Assembly (NCBI GenBank): GCA_947306495.1
Contig: CAMZGT010000004.1
Span: forward strand, 1 to 64,000
From: an uncultured Acinetobacter sp.
Lineage (GTDB): Bacteria > Cyanobacteriota > Vampirovibrionia > Gastranaerophilales > Gastranaerophilaceae
Direction of reading: 5' to 3'
Length of the DNA stretch: 64,000 nt
The position numbers were made by a program, and so were the translations under genes. The notes under the pieces are model-generated. The model was not told where the DNA came from. It saw only the letters and a program-made list of their open reading frames with translations, and made no database searches. Positions 1-8,099 of this stretch are shown here, piece by piece. Numbering within the stretch: position 1 is the stretch's first letter; every line of letters begins with the position of its first letter.

Positions 1-65
1 AGTTTTGTGAGAGGTAAGTTTTGCGTTAGAAAAATACGAAGATACGTTTAATGCCGACAAACAAG

Positions 66-92
66 AAAAGGACTTTATCAAAAAGTCCTTTT
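66..92. terminator. hairpin terminator beside the tRNA-Val fragment
   Basis: Arms AAAAGGACT and AGTCCTTTT flank a short loop, giving an A-tract/T-tract hairpin that can work on both strands. Read on the minus strand it follows the 3' end of the tRNA-Val fragment, so it may be the original terminator of the tRNA gene before an element inserted. A 28-codon open stretch without a start codon (about 11-94, plus) ends in the hairpin; it could be the tail of a decayed gene but cannot be supported. Confidence 0.6.
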
Positions 93-98
93 AAAATC

Positions 99-140
99 TG
101 GGCGCTATAAGACTCGAACTTATGACCCTCTCCTTGTAAG
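99..140 (-). repeat. tRNA-Val 3' fragment (putative attR)
   Basis: This stretch is identical over 42 bases to 1529-1570 and covers the anticodon loop through the acceptor stem of tRNA-Val(TAC). It lacks the D arm and the 5' acceptor strand, so it cannot be a functional tRNA. Identity stops at the discriminator base: the CCA present in the full gene is replaced here by CTG/CAG-context sequence. Confidence 0.8.
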
Positions 141-223
141 AGCGTTTTTTAGGGGGTATTTGAACGAAAAATCAATACTTTCAGCCACATTGAAACACAT
201 TTTTTATGTAGAAATATTATATC

Positions 224-244
224 AAGTGGACACAGAATGGACAT
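224..244. repeat. 21-bp direct repeat, copy 1
   Basis: Contains TGGACACAGAATGGACA and is identical over 21 bases to 1461-1481. Within each copy TGGACA occurs twice, 6 bp apart. The position just inside each end of the tRNA-bounded region suggests recombinase arm-type binding sites; this is inference. Confidence 0.6.
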
Positions 245-275
245 GGATTTTAAGTAAAAATTTTATATAATTTCA

Positions 276-1328
276 TTATTGGAAAAATGGTATTCGCCAA
301 ATGTTTGCAAAATGTTTATATATCTCATCAACTAATGGAGCAGTACCATGTGCTTCTTGTTCTATAATTTGTTCCATGTACTTATCGTGAGTATCTTTAC
401 CACCACCAGTATAGTGCTTAATATCTTCTAAATATTTTTGTGCCAGTTCATATTCTTTAGACCCCTTTTCAATTTTAGGTAATCTGTTCCAGACGTCACC
501 ATACACTCTTTCAAACTCTTTTATGTATTCATTAGTTATTTCTTCATAGTATGATTTATCTTTTGATAAAGAAAAACGAGCTTCTTTAAGAGCATCATAG
601 AATGCTTTTTTGTCTAGTCTATATGCCATTTCATGTTGTTTAGCGTGAGTTAATTCATGAATAATACTTCGAAATATTTCCTGTTTTGACCAATTAGGAT
701 TTACCTGAATTACGGTATCATTAAGATGCATTTCAGTAATCTTTCCATCTGTTTTTCCCCAATTAACTCCAAGAGGTCTGTAGCCACCACCCAATTTAAA
801 ACCTTCTTTTGCAGCTTTATCAATTTCTGCTTGAGGAATTTTGTCTATTTTGATGCTTAGTTTTTCATATCCAAAATCTTTTTTTGCTTGTTCAAAACAT
901 CTCTGAATGAATTTATCTTTATCTTTTTCTTTAAAAATATCTTTGTATTTTTTAATAAGGTTTTGAGCATCTCCCGCAGACATATCTTTTCTAAAAATTT
1001 CTGAGAAATTTTTTGCAACTTTTTCTATGGAAGGTTTTGTCAATGCTCTATGTCCCACAACTGCACCATAAACTGCTGCAGCCGTAACGCCAATTCCAAG
1101 TAGCCATTTTAAGCCTGTGGACATTCCTTTTTCTTTATTCTTTCTAATTTTACTTTCTGCTGATAATTCGAAAGTATCAGGCGGAGTCTTTAAAGAAACA
1201 CTACTTGCATAATTAGTTTGAGGTACTTGTTGTATCGGATTTGTAGCAACAGTTCTATTACTTTGATATGCGTACAAAGTATCATTAATATTATTCGGAT
1301 TGTAATTTGTTACTGAATAATCAGACAT
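276..1328 (-). CDS. membrane-anchored HExxH metallopeptidase-like protein
   Basis: A 350-residue protein that I do not recognise as a named family. Residues 1-70 are polar and low in complexity; 72-93 form a hydrophobic segment (LLGIGVTAAAVYGAVVG) that could be a transmembrane anchor; 100-180 are lysine-rich helices. A zinc-binding HELTH motif lies at 224-228, preceded by the hydrophobic strand typical of gluzincin active-site helices. A possible third ligand is in EQEAH near 323-327. The ATG at 1326-1328 has a weak AGGA upstream and the shared two-box promoter element at 1359-1390. It is the only gene in the tRNA-Val-bounded segment. Metal binding is likely; substrate and location are unknown, and a secreted or phage-type effector role is speculation. 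Confidence 0.7.
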   Translation of the reverse strand: MSDYSVTNYNPNNINDTLYAYQSNRTVATNPIQQVPQTNYASSVSLKTPPDTFELSAESKIRKNKEKGMSTGLKWLLGIGVTAAAVYGAVVGHRALTKPSIEKVAKNFSEIFRKDMSAGDAQNLIKKYKDIFKEKDKDKFIQRCFEQAKKDFGYEKLSIKIDKIPQAEIDKAAKEGFKLGGGYRPLGVNWGKTDGKITEMHLNDTVIQVNPNWSKQEIFRSIIHELTHAKQHEMAYRLDKKAFYDALKEARFSLSKDKSYYEEITNEYIKEFERVYGDVWNRLPKIEKGSKEYELAQKYLEDIKHYTGGGKDTHDKYMEQIIEQEAHGTAPLVDEIYKHFANIWRIPFFQ

Positions 1329-1358
1329 TATTTTTCCTACTTTTAACTAACCTTATAT

Positions 1359-1390
1359 TTATGTAAAGTATTTTGCTTTTTAGAAATTGC
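1359..1390 (-). promoter_or_regulatory. shared two-box promoter element, site 1
   Basis: On the minus strand it reads GCAATTT, ten bases, AAATACTTTA, one base, ATAA. It ends 30 bp before the ATG of the metallopeptidase-like gene. The same two boxes with exactly the same spacing occur at 21008-21039, 36497-36528 and 63296-63327. A palindrome TTTGTAACAAA lies just upstream at 1394-1404. Confidence 0.6.
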
Positions 1391-1460
1391 CTTTTTGTAA
1401 CAAAATTTTATAAAATAATTACAAAATCGTTTCACAAGAAAATATTCATTACATATTAAA

Positions 1461-1481
1461 AAGTGGACACAGAATGGACAT
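1461..1481. repeat. 21-bp direct repeat, copy 2
   Basis: Identical to 224-244 and in the same orientation. It lies 48 bp from the end of the complete tRNA-Val gene, whereas copy 1 lies 84 bp inside the tRNA fragment. Confidence 0.6.
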
Positions 1482-1497
1482 AGAAAATTTAAGCATT

Positions 1498-1522
1498 AAA
1501 AAAGAGGGTTTGAAACCCTCTT
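1498..1522 (-). terminator. terminator after tRNA-Val
   Basis: A perfect 10-bp stem (AAGAGGGTTT paired with AAACCCTCTT, one-base loop) followed on the minus strand by a T-run. It begins three bases after the encoded CCA of the tRNA, the expected position for a single-gene tRNA transcript. Confidence 0.75.
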
Positions 1523-1525
1523 AAA

Positions 1526-1601
1526 TGGTGGGCGCTATAAGACTCGAACTTATGACCCTCTCCTTGTAAGGGAGACGCTCTACCAACTGAGCTAAGCGCC
1601 C
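1526..1601 (-). tRNA. tRNA-Val (anticodon TAC)
   Basis: The 76-base cloverleaf has acceptor strand GGGCGCT pairing with AGCGCCC, a D arm GCTCAGTTGGTAGAGC, anticodon stem TCTCC/GGAGA with loop CTTACAA (anticodon TAC, reading GUA valine codons), and a T arm containing TTCGAGT. Discriminator A and an encoded CCA (1526-1528) complete the 3' end. A hairpin terminator follows directly. Its anticodon-loop-to-3' half is duplicated at 99-140, marking it as the probable integration site of an element. Confidence 0.95.
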
Positions 1602-1751
1602 ATGTTCAGAACTGCCCGTTCCATCTTCTATTTTTATACTTAATTCTGCCAATCTGTTAAAACAACAGAATTAAGTACCCATTTTCAATACCAATGGTTT
1701 ATGTCTATTTACCCTCGGCAAGAATTATAGTAGCCTAAAAGATTTTTAATG

Positions 1752-2441
1752 TCAAGAGCTATTTTTTGTTTTTAACTGCGACAACATCATATCCACAAAC
1801 TCAACTTCTTTTTGTCGTTTTGTTCGCACAAAAGTTTTTCTTGCTTTCATTAATATCCTGCCCGCTTTTTGAGGTTCTTCTTTCATAATTATTTTTGCTA
1901 TATCAACTCTTGTCTTAGCAAGCTCCATTTCGTACCTTTGCTTTTTATTATTCACACGTGAAAACGTTCTAAAATTTTGCTTTGCTTCTCTAAAATTAGA
2001 ACACATTCTGACAAGTTCTTGCTCTTGAGCAATCAAAACATTTTTTCTTCTATGCTTTTGACCGGTCTGCAAATACAACTTTTCCAAATCCACAAGACGA
2101 GCAAGAATATGTATTGAATCTCCCTTTTCATAAGCATAATCCAAAGCCTTTCTAGCATAAAACTCTTTAACATTAGACTTTAAAAACGGCATCTTCATCA
2201 AATAACTATATATAATTCCGGGACAATCAGGAATTCCCATTTTGCGCAGGCTTTCTGCAAATGTAAATATATTCTGAGCGAAACTTCGTTCCAATCCTGC
2301 TTTTTTGTATTGTCTTTGAAACCCTGAAAGCTGGGTAACAAAATAATTTAAATCTTGGTGTTTTGATTTTTCAATACCGTTTCTAAAACGGTAAATTTTT
2401 TCATTTAGCGTTGAAAGTTCTGTTTTGCTTATCTTTATCAT
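1752..2441 (-). CDS. basic helical protein of unknown function
   Basis: A 229-residue, lysine/arginine-rich protein with no signal peptide or membrane segment. It is almost entirely predicted helix, with short helix-turn-helix units of about 30-35 residues (for example around 90-130 and 170-215) that resemble degenerate TPR or SEL1-like repeats. I do not recognise the family. No clear Shine-Dalgarno precedes the ATG. It is a single gene on the minus strand, with the tRNA-Val gene downstream and a strong bidirectional hairpin between it and the DXS-like gene. Base composition matches the neighbours. A cytoplasmic scaffold or protein-binding role is only a guess. Confidence 0.6.
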   Translation of the reverse strand: MIKISKTELSTLNEKIYRFRNGIEKSKHQDLNYFVTQLSGFQRQYKKAGLERSFAQNIFTFAESLRKMGIPDCPGIIYSYLMKMPFLKSNVKEFYARKALDYAYEKGDSIHILARLVDLEKLYLQTGQKHRRKNVLIAQEQELVRMCSNFREAKQNFRTFSRVNNKKQRYEMELAKTRVDIAKIIMKEEPQKAGRILMKARKTFVRTKRQKEVEFVDMMLSQLKTKNSS

Positions 2442-2477
2442 ATTTATAATAAAACCGCTGAAAAATTTTTTTGCTCT

Positions 2478-2520
2478 AAATTAGAGAGGCGCTGCCAAAA
2501 TGGCAGCGCCTCTCTAATTT
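2478..2520. terminator. large GC-rich perfect palindrome, terminator of the DXS-like gene
   Basis: Two perfect 20-bp arms around an AAA loop. The core AGAGAGGCGCTGCCA is far more GC-rich than the surroundings. The palindrome overlaps the stop codon of the DXS-like gene and is flanked by A and T runs. Its outer core AGAGAGGCGC is also found in the hairpin at 38285-38333. Confidence 0.8.
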
Positions 2521-4285
2521 ACAAAACCTTTTTTATATCCTCCACAATCATTTGATTCGTCAGATGATACCTTTCATAAAGTTCATTAATAGGAATTCTG
2601 TCAGTGAATTCTTTATAAGAGCCGAAGTTTAAAACTTTCATACTTGAATCTCCGTAAAATCTTGAAATTTTTTCACCAAAACCACCATCTAACTCTCCGT
2701 CTTCCAGAGTAACAACAACTGAATGATTAGATTTTAGACTATTTAACATATTTTTATCCAAACCTGTAATAAATCGCGGATTAATTAACGTTGCATTTAT
2801 TCCAAATTCTGATTTTAAAATATCTTTAACTTTTTTTCCTTTTTGGAAAAATGTTCCTAAACCGATTATAGCAACTTTTTCACCTTGTTCAACCATTTTA
2901 AATTTATTAAGAATTGAATAGTCTGTATTATCCGCTTCGCCTGAATAAGAAATCTCCATTGGCACTCTAATTACTACAGGATGATCGTTTTGATTAACCG
3001 ACCAATCTAACATACTCAAATATTCTTCTTTACAAGTTGGTGCAAGATAAACAATATTTGGTATATTACTTATAAGCGGAATATCAAAAGTACAAAGGTG
3101 AGTAGCATCAGCACCGGAAATTCCACCCCAAAATACAAGTATTGTTGCCGGACTATTATTGAGCGCCAAATCTTGAGATAATTGGTCATAAGTTCTTTGA
3201 ACAAATGAACTCATGACACCCATAACAACTTTGCCGCCCCTTTTTGCTATACCGGATGCCATTGCCACTGCCTGCTGCTCAGCAATGCCTACGTCTACAT
3301 AGTGCCTGCCCATTTTAGTTCTGAATTCTTTATTCCACCCAAAAACACCGGGAGTTGCAGCATTTATCGCAACAATAGGAGTCCCGTCTTCAATTTTTTT
3401 TAGCAAATATTCTTTTGTTATTGTATTGTAATCCTCGACTCCTTGCGAAGATATTTCTCCCAAATGGTCTAAAGTATTCGGGAGAATCCAATGGAAAGGT
3501 TCTTTATTTTCTTCAGCCGGTTTAAAACCTTTTCCTTTGATTGTATGCATGTGAACTAAAACAGGATGGTCGGAATCTTTAATTTTAGAAAATACTTCAA
3601 TCAAGTTTTCTATATTGTGACCGTCCGGAATATAACGATAATCAAATCCAAGGGCCTTAAAGAAATTGTTTTTAACTTCTCCGTTTGTGTTACGAAGTTC
3701 GGTCAAATGTTCACAAATTCCACCTTGGTTTTCTGCTATAGACATATCATTATCGTTAACTATTATAATAATATTACTGTTTAAAACTGCAGCATTATTT
3801 AATCCTTCTAAAGCTTCTCCGCCTGTTAAAGAGCCGTCACCAATTAATGCGATTACGTTTTCTTTTCCGCCCAGCAAATCTCTTCCCTTGGCTAAACCTG
3901 TAGCAAGACTGATTGAAGTTGAAGTATGACCAATTTTAAACAAATCATGATCTGTTTCTTCAGGAGCAGTATAACCTGTGTATTTTAAATAGCATTCGGG
4001 ATTTGTAAATCCTTCTTTTCTTCCTGTTAATATTTTATGAGTATAACATTGATGTGAAACATCAAATACGAACTTGTCAACAGGTGAATTAAAAACATAA
4101 TGCAATGCAACAGTTGCTTCTACAATTCCCAAATTAGGTGCAAAATGACCGCCTGTTGAATTTACTTTTTTTATAATCAGCTCCCTGACCTCATTTGACA
4201 GTTTGTATAATTCTTCTATGCTTAATTTTCTTAAATCCTCTGGCAAGTTAACTTTATCCAGAACTCGTATTAATGTACCAGACAT
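2519..4285 (-). CDS. dxs: 1-deoxy-D-xylulose-5-phosphate synthase-like enzyme
   Basis: A 588-residue thiamin-diphosphate enzyme of the DXS/transketolase type. The start at 4285 (MSGTLIRVLDK) is chosen over an upstream one because AGGAG lies 6 bases before it. Conserved features are GGHFAPNLG (about 45-53), the ThDP motif GDGSLTGG (149-156) with downstream NDN, and the catalytic Glu of DVGIAEQ (331-337). It is shorter than typical DXS and differs at family positions: the usual AEQHAV is AEQQAV, the DRAG-type arginine stretch is FWGGISG, and the D-x-x-T-H segment is one residue short (DATH, 393-396). DXS makes DXP from pyruvate and glyceraldehyde-3-phosphate for the MEP isoprenoid pathway. The changes leave open a related acyloin-forming reaction. 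Confidence 0.8.
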   Translation of the reverse strand: MSGTLIRVLDKVNLPEDLRKLSIEELYKLSNEVRELIIKKVNSTGGHFAPNLGIVEATVALHYVFNSPVDKFVFDVSHQCYTHKILTGRKEGFTNPECYLKYTGYTAPEETDHDLFKIGHTSTSISLATGLAKGRDLLGGKENVIALIGDGSLTGGEALEGLNNAAVLNSNIIIIVNDNDMSIAENQGGICEHLTELRNTNGEVKNNFFKALGFDYRYIPDGHNIENLIEVFSKIKDSDHPVLVHMHTIKGKGFKPAEENKEPFHWILPNTLDHLGEISSQGVEDYNTITKEYLLKKIEDGTPIVAINAATPGVFGWNKEFRTKMGRHYVDVGIAEQQAVAMASGIAKRGGKVVMGVMSSFVQRTYDQLSQDLALNNSPATILVFWGGISGADATHLCTFDIPLISNIPNIVYLAPTCKEEYLSMLDWSVNQNDHPVVIRVPMEISYSGEADNTDYSILNKFKMVEQGEKVAIIGLGTFFQKGKKVKDILKSEFGINATLINPRFITGLDKNMLNSLKSNHSVVVTLEDGELDGGFGEKISRFYGDSSMKVLNFGSYKEFTDRIPINELYERYHLTNQMIVEDIKKVL

Positions 4286-4340
4286 AACTACTCCTTTTTC
4301 TTTCATTATACTATAAAATTTAATTAACATTTCTGCCATT

Positions 4341-4374
4341 TGTTGCAAACATAACCCCGTGATATAATTTTGAT
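4341..4374 (+). promoter_or_regulatory. uvrA promoter, predicted leaderless
   Basis: A perfect TATAAT at 4363-4368 ends six bases before the ATG of uvrA (4375), so transcription starting seven bases after the hexamer would begin on the start codon. TTGTTG sits 17 bp upstream as a weak -35. There is no Shine-Dalgarno sequence. Confidence 0.55.
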
Positions 4375-7200
4375 ATGACAGATAAGATTACTATAAAAGG
4401 AGCGAGAGAACATAATTTAAAGAATATTTCTTTAGAAATTCCAAAAAATGAGCTTGTTGTATTCACCGGAGTTTCAGGTTCAGGCAAAAGTTCACTTGCT
4501 TTTGATACAATTTTTGCGGAAGGCCAAAGACGTTATATTGAAAGTCTTTCTACATACGCACGGCAATTTTTAGGCCAAATGGATAAGCCTGATGTTGATT
4601 ATATTGACGGATTAACCCCTGCTGTTTCGATTGACCAAAAATCAACCAGCAATAACCCTCGTTCGACAGTCGGAACCGTTACAGAAATTTATGATTATTT
4701 AAGACTTCTGTACGCAAGAATAGGAACTCCATACTGCCCTAATTGCGGAAAACCTATCAAACCGCAAACTATTGATGAAATAGTCGATAGTATTATGCGT
4801 TTACCTATCGGAACAAAAATTCAAATATTAGCTCCTATTGTTAAAGGCAAAAAAGGAGAATATCAATCATTATTTGATGAGTTAAGACAAGAAGGTTTTG
4901 TAAGAGTTAAAGTTGACGGAAATGTCTACAACCTTGACGAAGATGATATTAAACTTGCAAAAACAAAAGCTCATACAATATCAGTTGTAATAGACAGAGT
5001 TGTTATTAAGCTCGAAGCCAGGTCAAGAATAGCTGATTCTGTACAAATAGCACTCAAAAAAGCTGATGGAGTTACAAATATAGATAAACTTGACGGTGAA
5101 GAAATTGTTTACAGCGAAAAACTCGCCTGCCCTGATTGTAATATTAGCTTTGAGGAATTAACGCCCAGAATATTTTCTTTTAATGCGCCATATGGAGCTT
5201 GTGAAAGATGCGGAGGTTTGGGTGTAGATTTTAAAATAGATCCTGATTTAGTAGTCCCTGACAGAAAAAAATCTATTAATGATGGTGCTATATACCCTTG
5301 GAGTAAATCTGCAACATCTTATTATGATGACGTTTTAAAAGCAGTTCAAGCAGAATATAACATAAATTATGATATTCCATTTGAGGATTTATCAAAAAAA
5401 CATCAAGATATAATTTTATATGGTTCACAAGACAGAATACCAATGAGAATCAGAGAATTTGGCAGCCACCGATACAGAACAACTCTACAAAAATTTATTG
5501 GCGTCATTCCTTTTCTTATGAAACATTACAATGTTGAAAGTGAATACTGGAAAGCTGAAATCGAAAAATACATGGTAACTACCCCATGTGAAAAATGCGG
5601 CGGAGCAAGACTTAAACCGTTCCCGCTTGCAGTAAAAATCAACGGCATAAATATTCATGAATTTTGCACTATGTCTATTGATAAAGAATACGATTTTATT
5701 ACTGAATTGTATTTAACTTTAAATGAATTTCAGATGAAAATCGGAAAACAAATTTTAGATGAAATTCGTGCTCGTTTAAAATTCTTAATTGATGTTGGCT
5801 TAAGCTATCTTGATTTGGCAAGAATGGCAGGAACTTTATCAGGCGGAGAAGCTCAAAGAATTAGACTTGCAACTCAAATAGGAAGCGGTTTATCAGGAGT
5901 TTTGTATGTACTTGATGAACCCTCCATAGGACTCCATCAGAGGGATAATGAGCGTTTAATCAAAACTCTTTTTAAATTAAGAAACATGGGAAATTCGGTA
6001 ATAGTAGTTGAACATGACGAAGAAACAATCAGAAATGCCGATTATATCATTGATATAGGGCCAAAAGCAGGAGCCTATGGCGGTAATATTATTGCTAAAG
6101 GCGGGGTAAATAACATTATTGAGAATAAAGAATCGATTACAGGGAAATACCTCTCAGGTGAATTAAAAATTCCTGTTCCTGAAAAAGTTCGTGAAGGGAA
6201 CGGAAATTATCTTCAAATCAGAAATGCATTCAGAAATAACCTCAAAAATATAGATTTAGATATCCCGCTTGGGAAAATCGTTGTGTTAACAGGTGTTTCC
6301 GGTTCAGGCAAATCAACACTCATGCAAGATTTGATTTATGAGTACGCAGTACATAAACTCAGAAAAAATAAACCAAAACCACAAGGTGTAGGTGAAATTC
6401 TCGGATTTGAAAACTTAGATAAAATTATTGATATTGACCAGTCCCCAATCGGGAGAACGCCAAGGTCAAACCCTGCAACTTATACTGATGTATTTACGCC
6501 GATAAGAGAACTCTACGCTAAAACAAATGAAGCTAAAATGAGAGGATACAAACCTGGCAGATTCAGTTTTAACGTAAAAGGCGGTAGATGCGAAGCTTGC
6601 TGTGGTGACGGATTGTTAAAAATTGAGATGAATTTTTTATCGGATGTTTATGTTAAATGTGATGTATGCAAGGGAAAAAGATACAATAATGAAACTTTAG
6701 AAGTTAAATACAAAGGTAAAACAATATCAGATGTCTTAGAAATGAGCGTTAAAGAAGCTTACGAATTCTTTCAAAACATTCCGCAAATTGCAAATAAACT
6801 AAAAACACTGAATGATGTAGGCTTGGATTATATAAAACTCGGACAAAGTGCTACAACTCTTTCAGGCGGAGAAGCACAGAGGATAAAATTAGCATCTGAA
6901 CTAAATAAACGTGCAACAGGTAAAACTTTGTACCTTCTTGATGAACCTTCTGTCGGTTTACATTGGTATGATTTGGACAAGCTTATTAAAATTATCCAAC
7001 AACTTGCAGATAACGGTAATACCATATTAATAATTGAACACAACTTAGATTTAATTAAGGTTGCTGATTATATTATTGACCTGGGTCCTGAAGGCGGTGA
7101 TAACGGCGGACAGATAATTGCTTGCGGAACTCCAAGAGAAGTTTCAAAAAATCCAAACTCATATACAGGCCAGTATTTAAAGCAATATTTTGAAGGTTAA
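4375..7200 (+). CDS. uvrA: excinuclease ABC subunit A
   Basis: The DNA damage-recognition ATPase of nucleotide excision repair, 941 residues, full length. It has two ABC ATPase halves: Walker [14 protein letters not shown] near residue 32 and GVSGSGKST near 640; signature motifs LSGGEAQRI in both halves; and Walker [10 protein letters not shown] and LDEPSVGLH. Zinc modules are visible as CPNCGKP and CPDC in the first half and CEAC...CDVC in the second. The ATG is immediately downstream of a TATAAT box without a Shine-Dalgarno, so it is probably translated from a leaderless mRNA. It is divergent from the DXS-like gene. UvrC (31485-33155) is also in this window, uvrB is not. Confidence 0.98.
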   Translation: MTDKITIKGAREHNLKNISLEIPKNELVVFTGVSGSGKSSLAFDTIFAEGQRRYIESLSTYARQFLGQMDKPDVDYIDGLTPAVSIDQKSTSNNPRSTVGTVTEIYDYLRLLYARIGTPYCPNCGKPIKPQTIDEIVDSIMRLPIGTKIQILAPIVKGKKGEYQSLFDELRQEGFVRVKVDGNVYNLDEDDIKLAKTKAHTISVVIDRVVIKLEARSRIADSVQIALKKADGVTNIDKLDGEEIVYSEKLACPDCNISFEELTPRIFSFNAPYGACERCGGLGVDFKIDPDLVVPDRKKSINDGAIYPWSKSATSYYDDVLKAVQAEYNINYDIPFEDLSKKHQDIILYGSQDRIPMRIREFGSHRYRTTLQKFIGVIPFLMKHYNVESEYWKAEIEKYMVTTPCEKCGGARLKPFPLAVKINGINIHEFCTMSIDKEYDFITELYLTLNEFQMKIGKQILDEIRARLKFLIDVGLSYLDLARMAGTLSGGEAQRIRLATQIGSGLSGVLYVLDEPSIGLHQRDNERLIKTLFKLRNMGNSVIVVEHDEETIRNADYIIDIGPKAGAYGGNIIAKGGVNNIIENKESITGKYLSGELKIPVPEKVREGNGNYLQIRNAFRNNLKNIDLDIPLGKIVVLTGVSGSGKSTLMQDLIYEYAVHKLRKNKPKPQGVGEILGFENLDKIIDIDQSPIGRTPRSNPATYTDVFTPIRELYAKTNEAKMRGYKPGRFSFNVKGGRCEACCGDGLLKIEMNFLSDVYVKCDVCKGKRYNNETLEVKYKGKTISDVLEMSVKEAYEFFQNIPQIANKLKTLNDVGLDYIKLGQSATTLSGGEAQRIKLASELNKRATGKTLYLLDEPSVGLHWYDLDKLIKIIQQLADNGNTILIIEHNLDLIKVADYIIDLGPEGGDNGGQIIACGTPREVSKNPNSYTGQYLKQYFEG

Positions 7201-7234
7201 TTATATAAATTAAACACACATATATTACATTTAA

Positions 7235-7391
7235 TTTGTTACAAAATTCCCCAATATTAAGAAATGTAAAATTATGCTATAAAAATTTTTAAACATGTAG
7301 CACTTGTTACAAAAATTTAAAAAACCTGAAACATCCATCCTAATTATGTTTCACAATGTTGCAATGTGTTTTTATGAAGATTTGTAACAAA
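7235..7391. promoter_or_regulatory. three TTTGTWACAAA palindromes upstream of a secreted protein gene
   Basis: The 277-bp gap before the gene at 7478 contains the palindrome TTTGTTACAAA at 7235-7245, a near copy (CTTGTTACAAA) at 7303-7313 and TTTGTAACAAA at 7381-7391. Spacing is 68 and 78 bp. The same palindrome occurs upstream of two genes carrying the two-box element (1394-1404, 36532-36542). It may be a binding site for a dimeric regulator; in AT-rich DNA chance occurrence must be tested. Confidence 0.35.
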
Positions 7392-7477
7392 GATTAATAT
7401 TGCAACTCAAGTTTTCGATAAAACAACCGATTAGCCAAATATCGGAAGTTGATTAGGAAACATTAAGGAGTTGTTTT

Positions 7478-8038
7478 ATGAAAAAGTTAGTTGTTTTATT
7501 CGCCGCGTTTGTGTTATTAACATTGAACCAAGCATTTGCTTACAGAGCTTCAGATTTCTCAAATGATACAAAAATCATATCAGCAATCAACTTGCTTGAA
7601 CAAGCAGGTGAAACAGATGTGTTAAGGAATCTTAACAGATTCGCAGTAAGAGTTTCTTTTGATGATTTATCATCATACACATACAATAGTAGCAAAGCTT
7701 TTGCAGTAAGCACTTATAATCAATACGGAACAAGAATTATTGTTATTAATTCTATATACAGAAATGCTCCTGTTGAACAAATAGCTTGTTTAATTGCTCA
7801 CGAAAGCTTCCACACAAAAAGAGTAGCTGATCTTGAAGAAGAAACAATTGCAACTCAAAAAGAAGCCGCAACATGGGTTAGACTTAAAAATACTTCAAAA
7901 GTCTACCCTGATTCAAGATTAACAAAAAGATTAGACAAATTGGGCGGTTTATATCTTGCGTCTACTAACGGTAATAACTTAGTACAACAAAAAATCGCTT
8001 CAAGCGGATTCTACAAAAACCAATTCGGCTTAAACTAA
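7478..8038 (+). CDS. secreted HExxH metallopeptidase-like protein
   Basis: A 186-residue exported protein. Residues 1-21 form a typical Sec signal peptide (MKKLVVLFAAFVLLTLNQAFA, cleaved after AFA). The mature part contains LIAHESFH, a zinc-binding HExxH motif within a hydrophobic helix, followed by acidic residues (DLEEET, then EAATW) that could supply the third ligand. The small size, with the motif after about 110 residues, resembles short gluzincin-like domains, but I cannot name the family. AAGGAG stands 6-7 bases before the ATG. It is a single gene with a long upstream region carrying three TTTGTWACAAA palindromes and a terminator downstream. It probably acts in the periplasm or outside; the substrate is unknown. 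Confidence 0.75.
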   Translation: MKKLVVLFAAFVLLTLNQAFAYRASDFSNDTKIISAINLLEQAGETDVLRNLNRFAVRVSFDDLSSYTYNSSKAFAVSTYNQYGTRIIVINSIYRNAPVEQIACLIAHESFHTKRVADLEEETIATQKEAATWVRLKNTSKVYPDSRLTKRLDKLGGLYLASTNGNNLVQQKIASSGFYKNQFGLN

Positions 8039-8067
8039 ATGTAAACTAACTATTCCAAATCAACTCT

Positions 8068-8099
8068 AATCAGTCCTAAAATCGAGGGCTGATTTTTTT
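8068..8099. terminator. terminator between the secreted HExxH gene and topA
   Basis: AATCAGTCCT pairs with AGGGCTGATT (one G-U pair) around a 7-base loop and runs into seven Ts on the plus strand. It separates two convergent genes. Confidence 0.7.

Larger units (their letters stand above)
99..1570. mobile_element. putative mini integrated element or scar at tRNA-Val
   Basis: A 42-bp direct repeat bounds this region: 99-140 is identical to 1529-1570, which is the tRNA-Val sequence from the start of the anticodon loop to the discriminator base. A complete tRNA at one end and a 3' fragment in the same orientation at the other is the classic arrangement left by tyrosine-recombinase integration into a tRNA gene. 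A second 21-bp direct repeat (224-244 and 1461-1481) lies inside both ends, like integrase arm-type sites. The only gene inside is the metallopeptidase-like protein; there is no integrase, so the element is either decayed or dependent on an enzyme elsewhere. The structure is seen directly; the integration history is inference. Confidence 0.55.

Noticed and set aside
11-94. 28-codon open stretch on the plus strand at the window edge (ends FIKKSF)
   Set aside because: It has no start codon in frame after a stop at position 8 and ends within a hairpin terminator. It may be a gene remnant, but nothing supports a functional gene.
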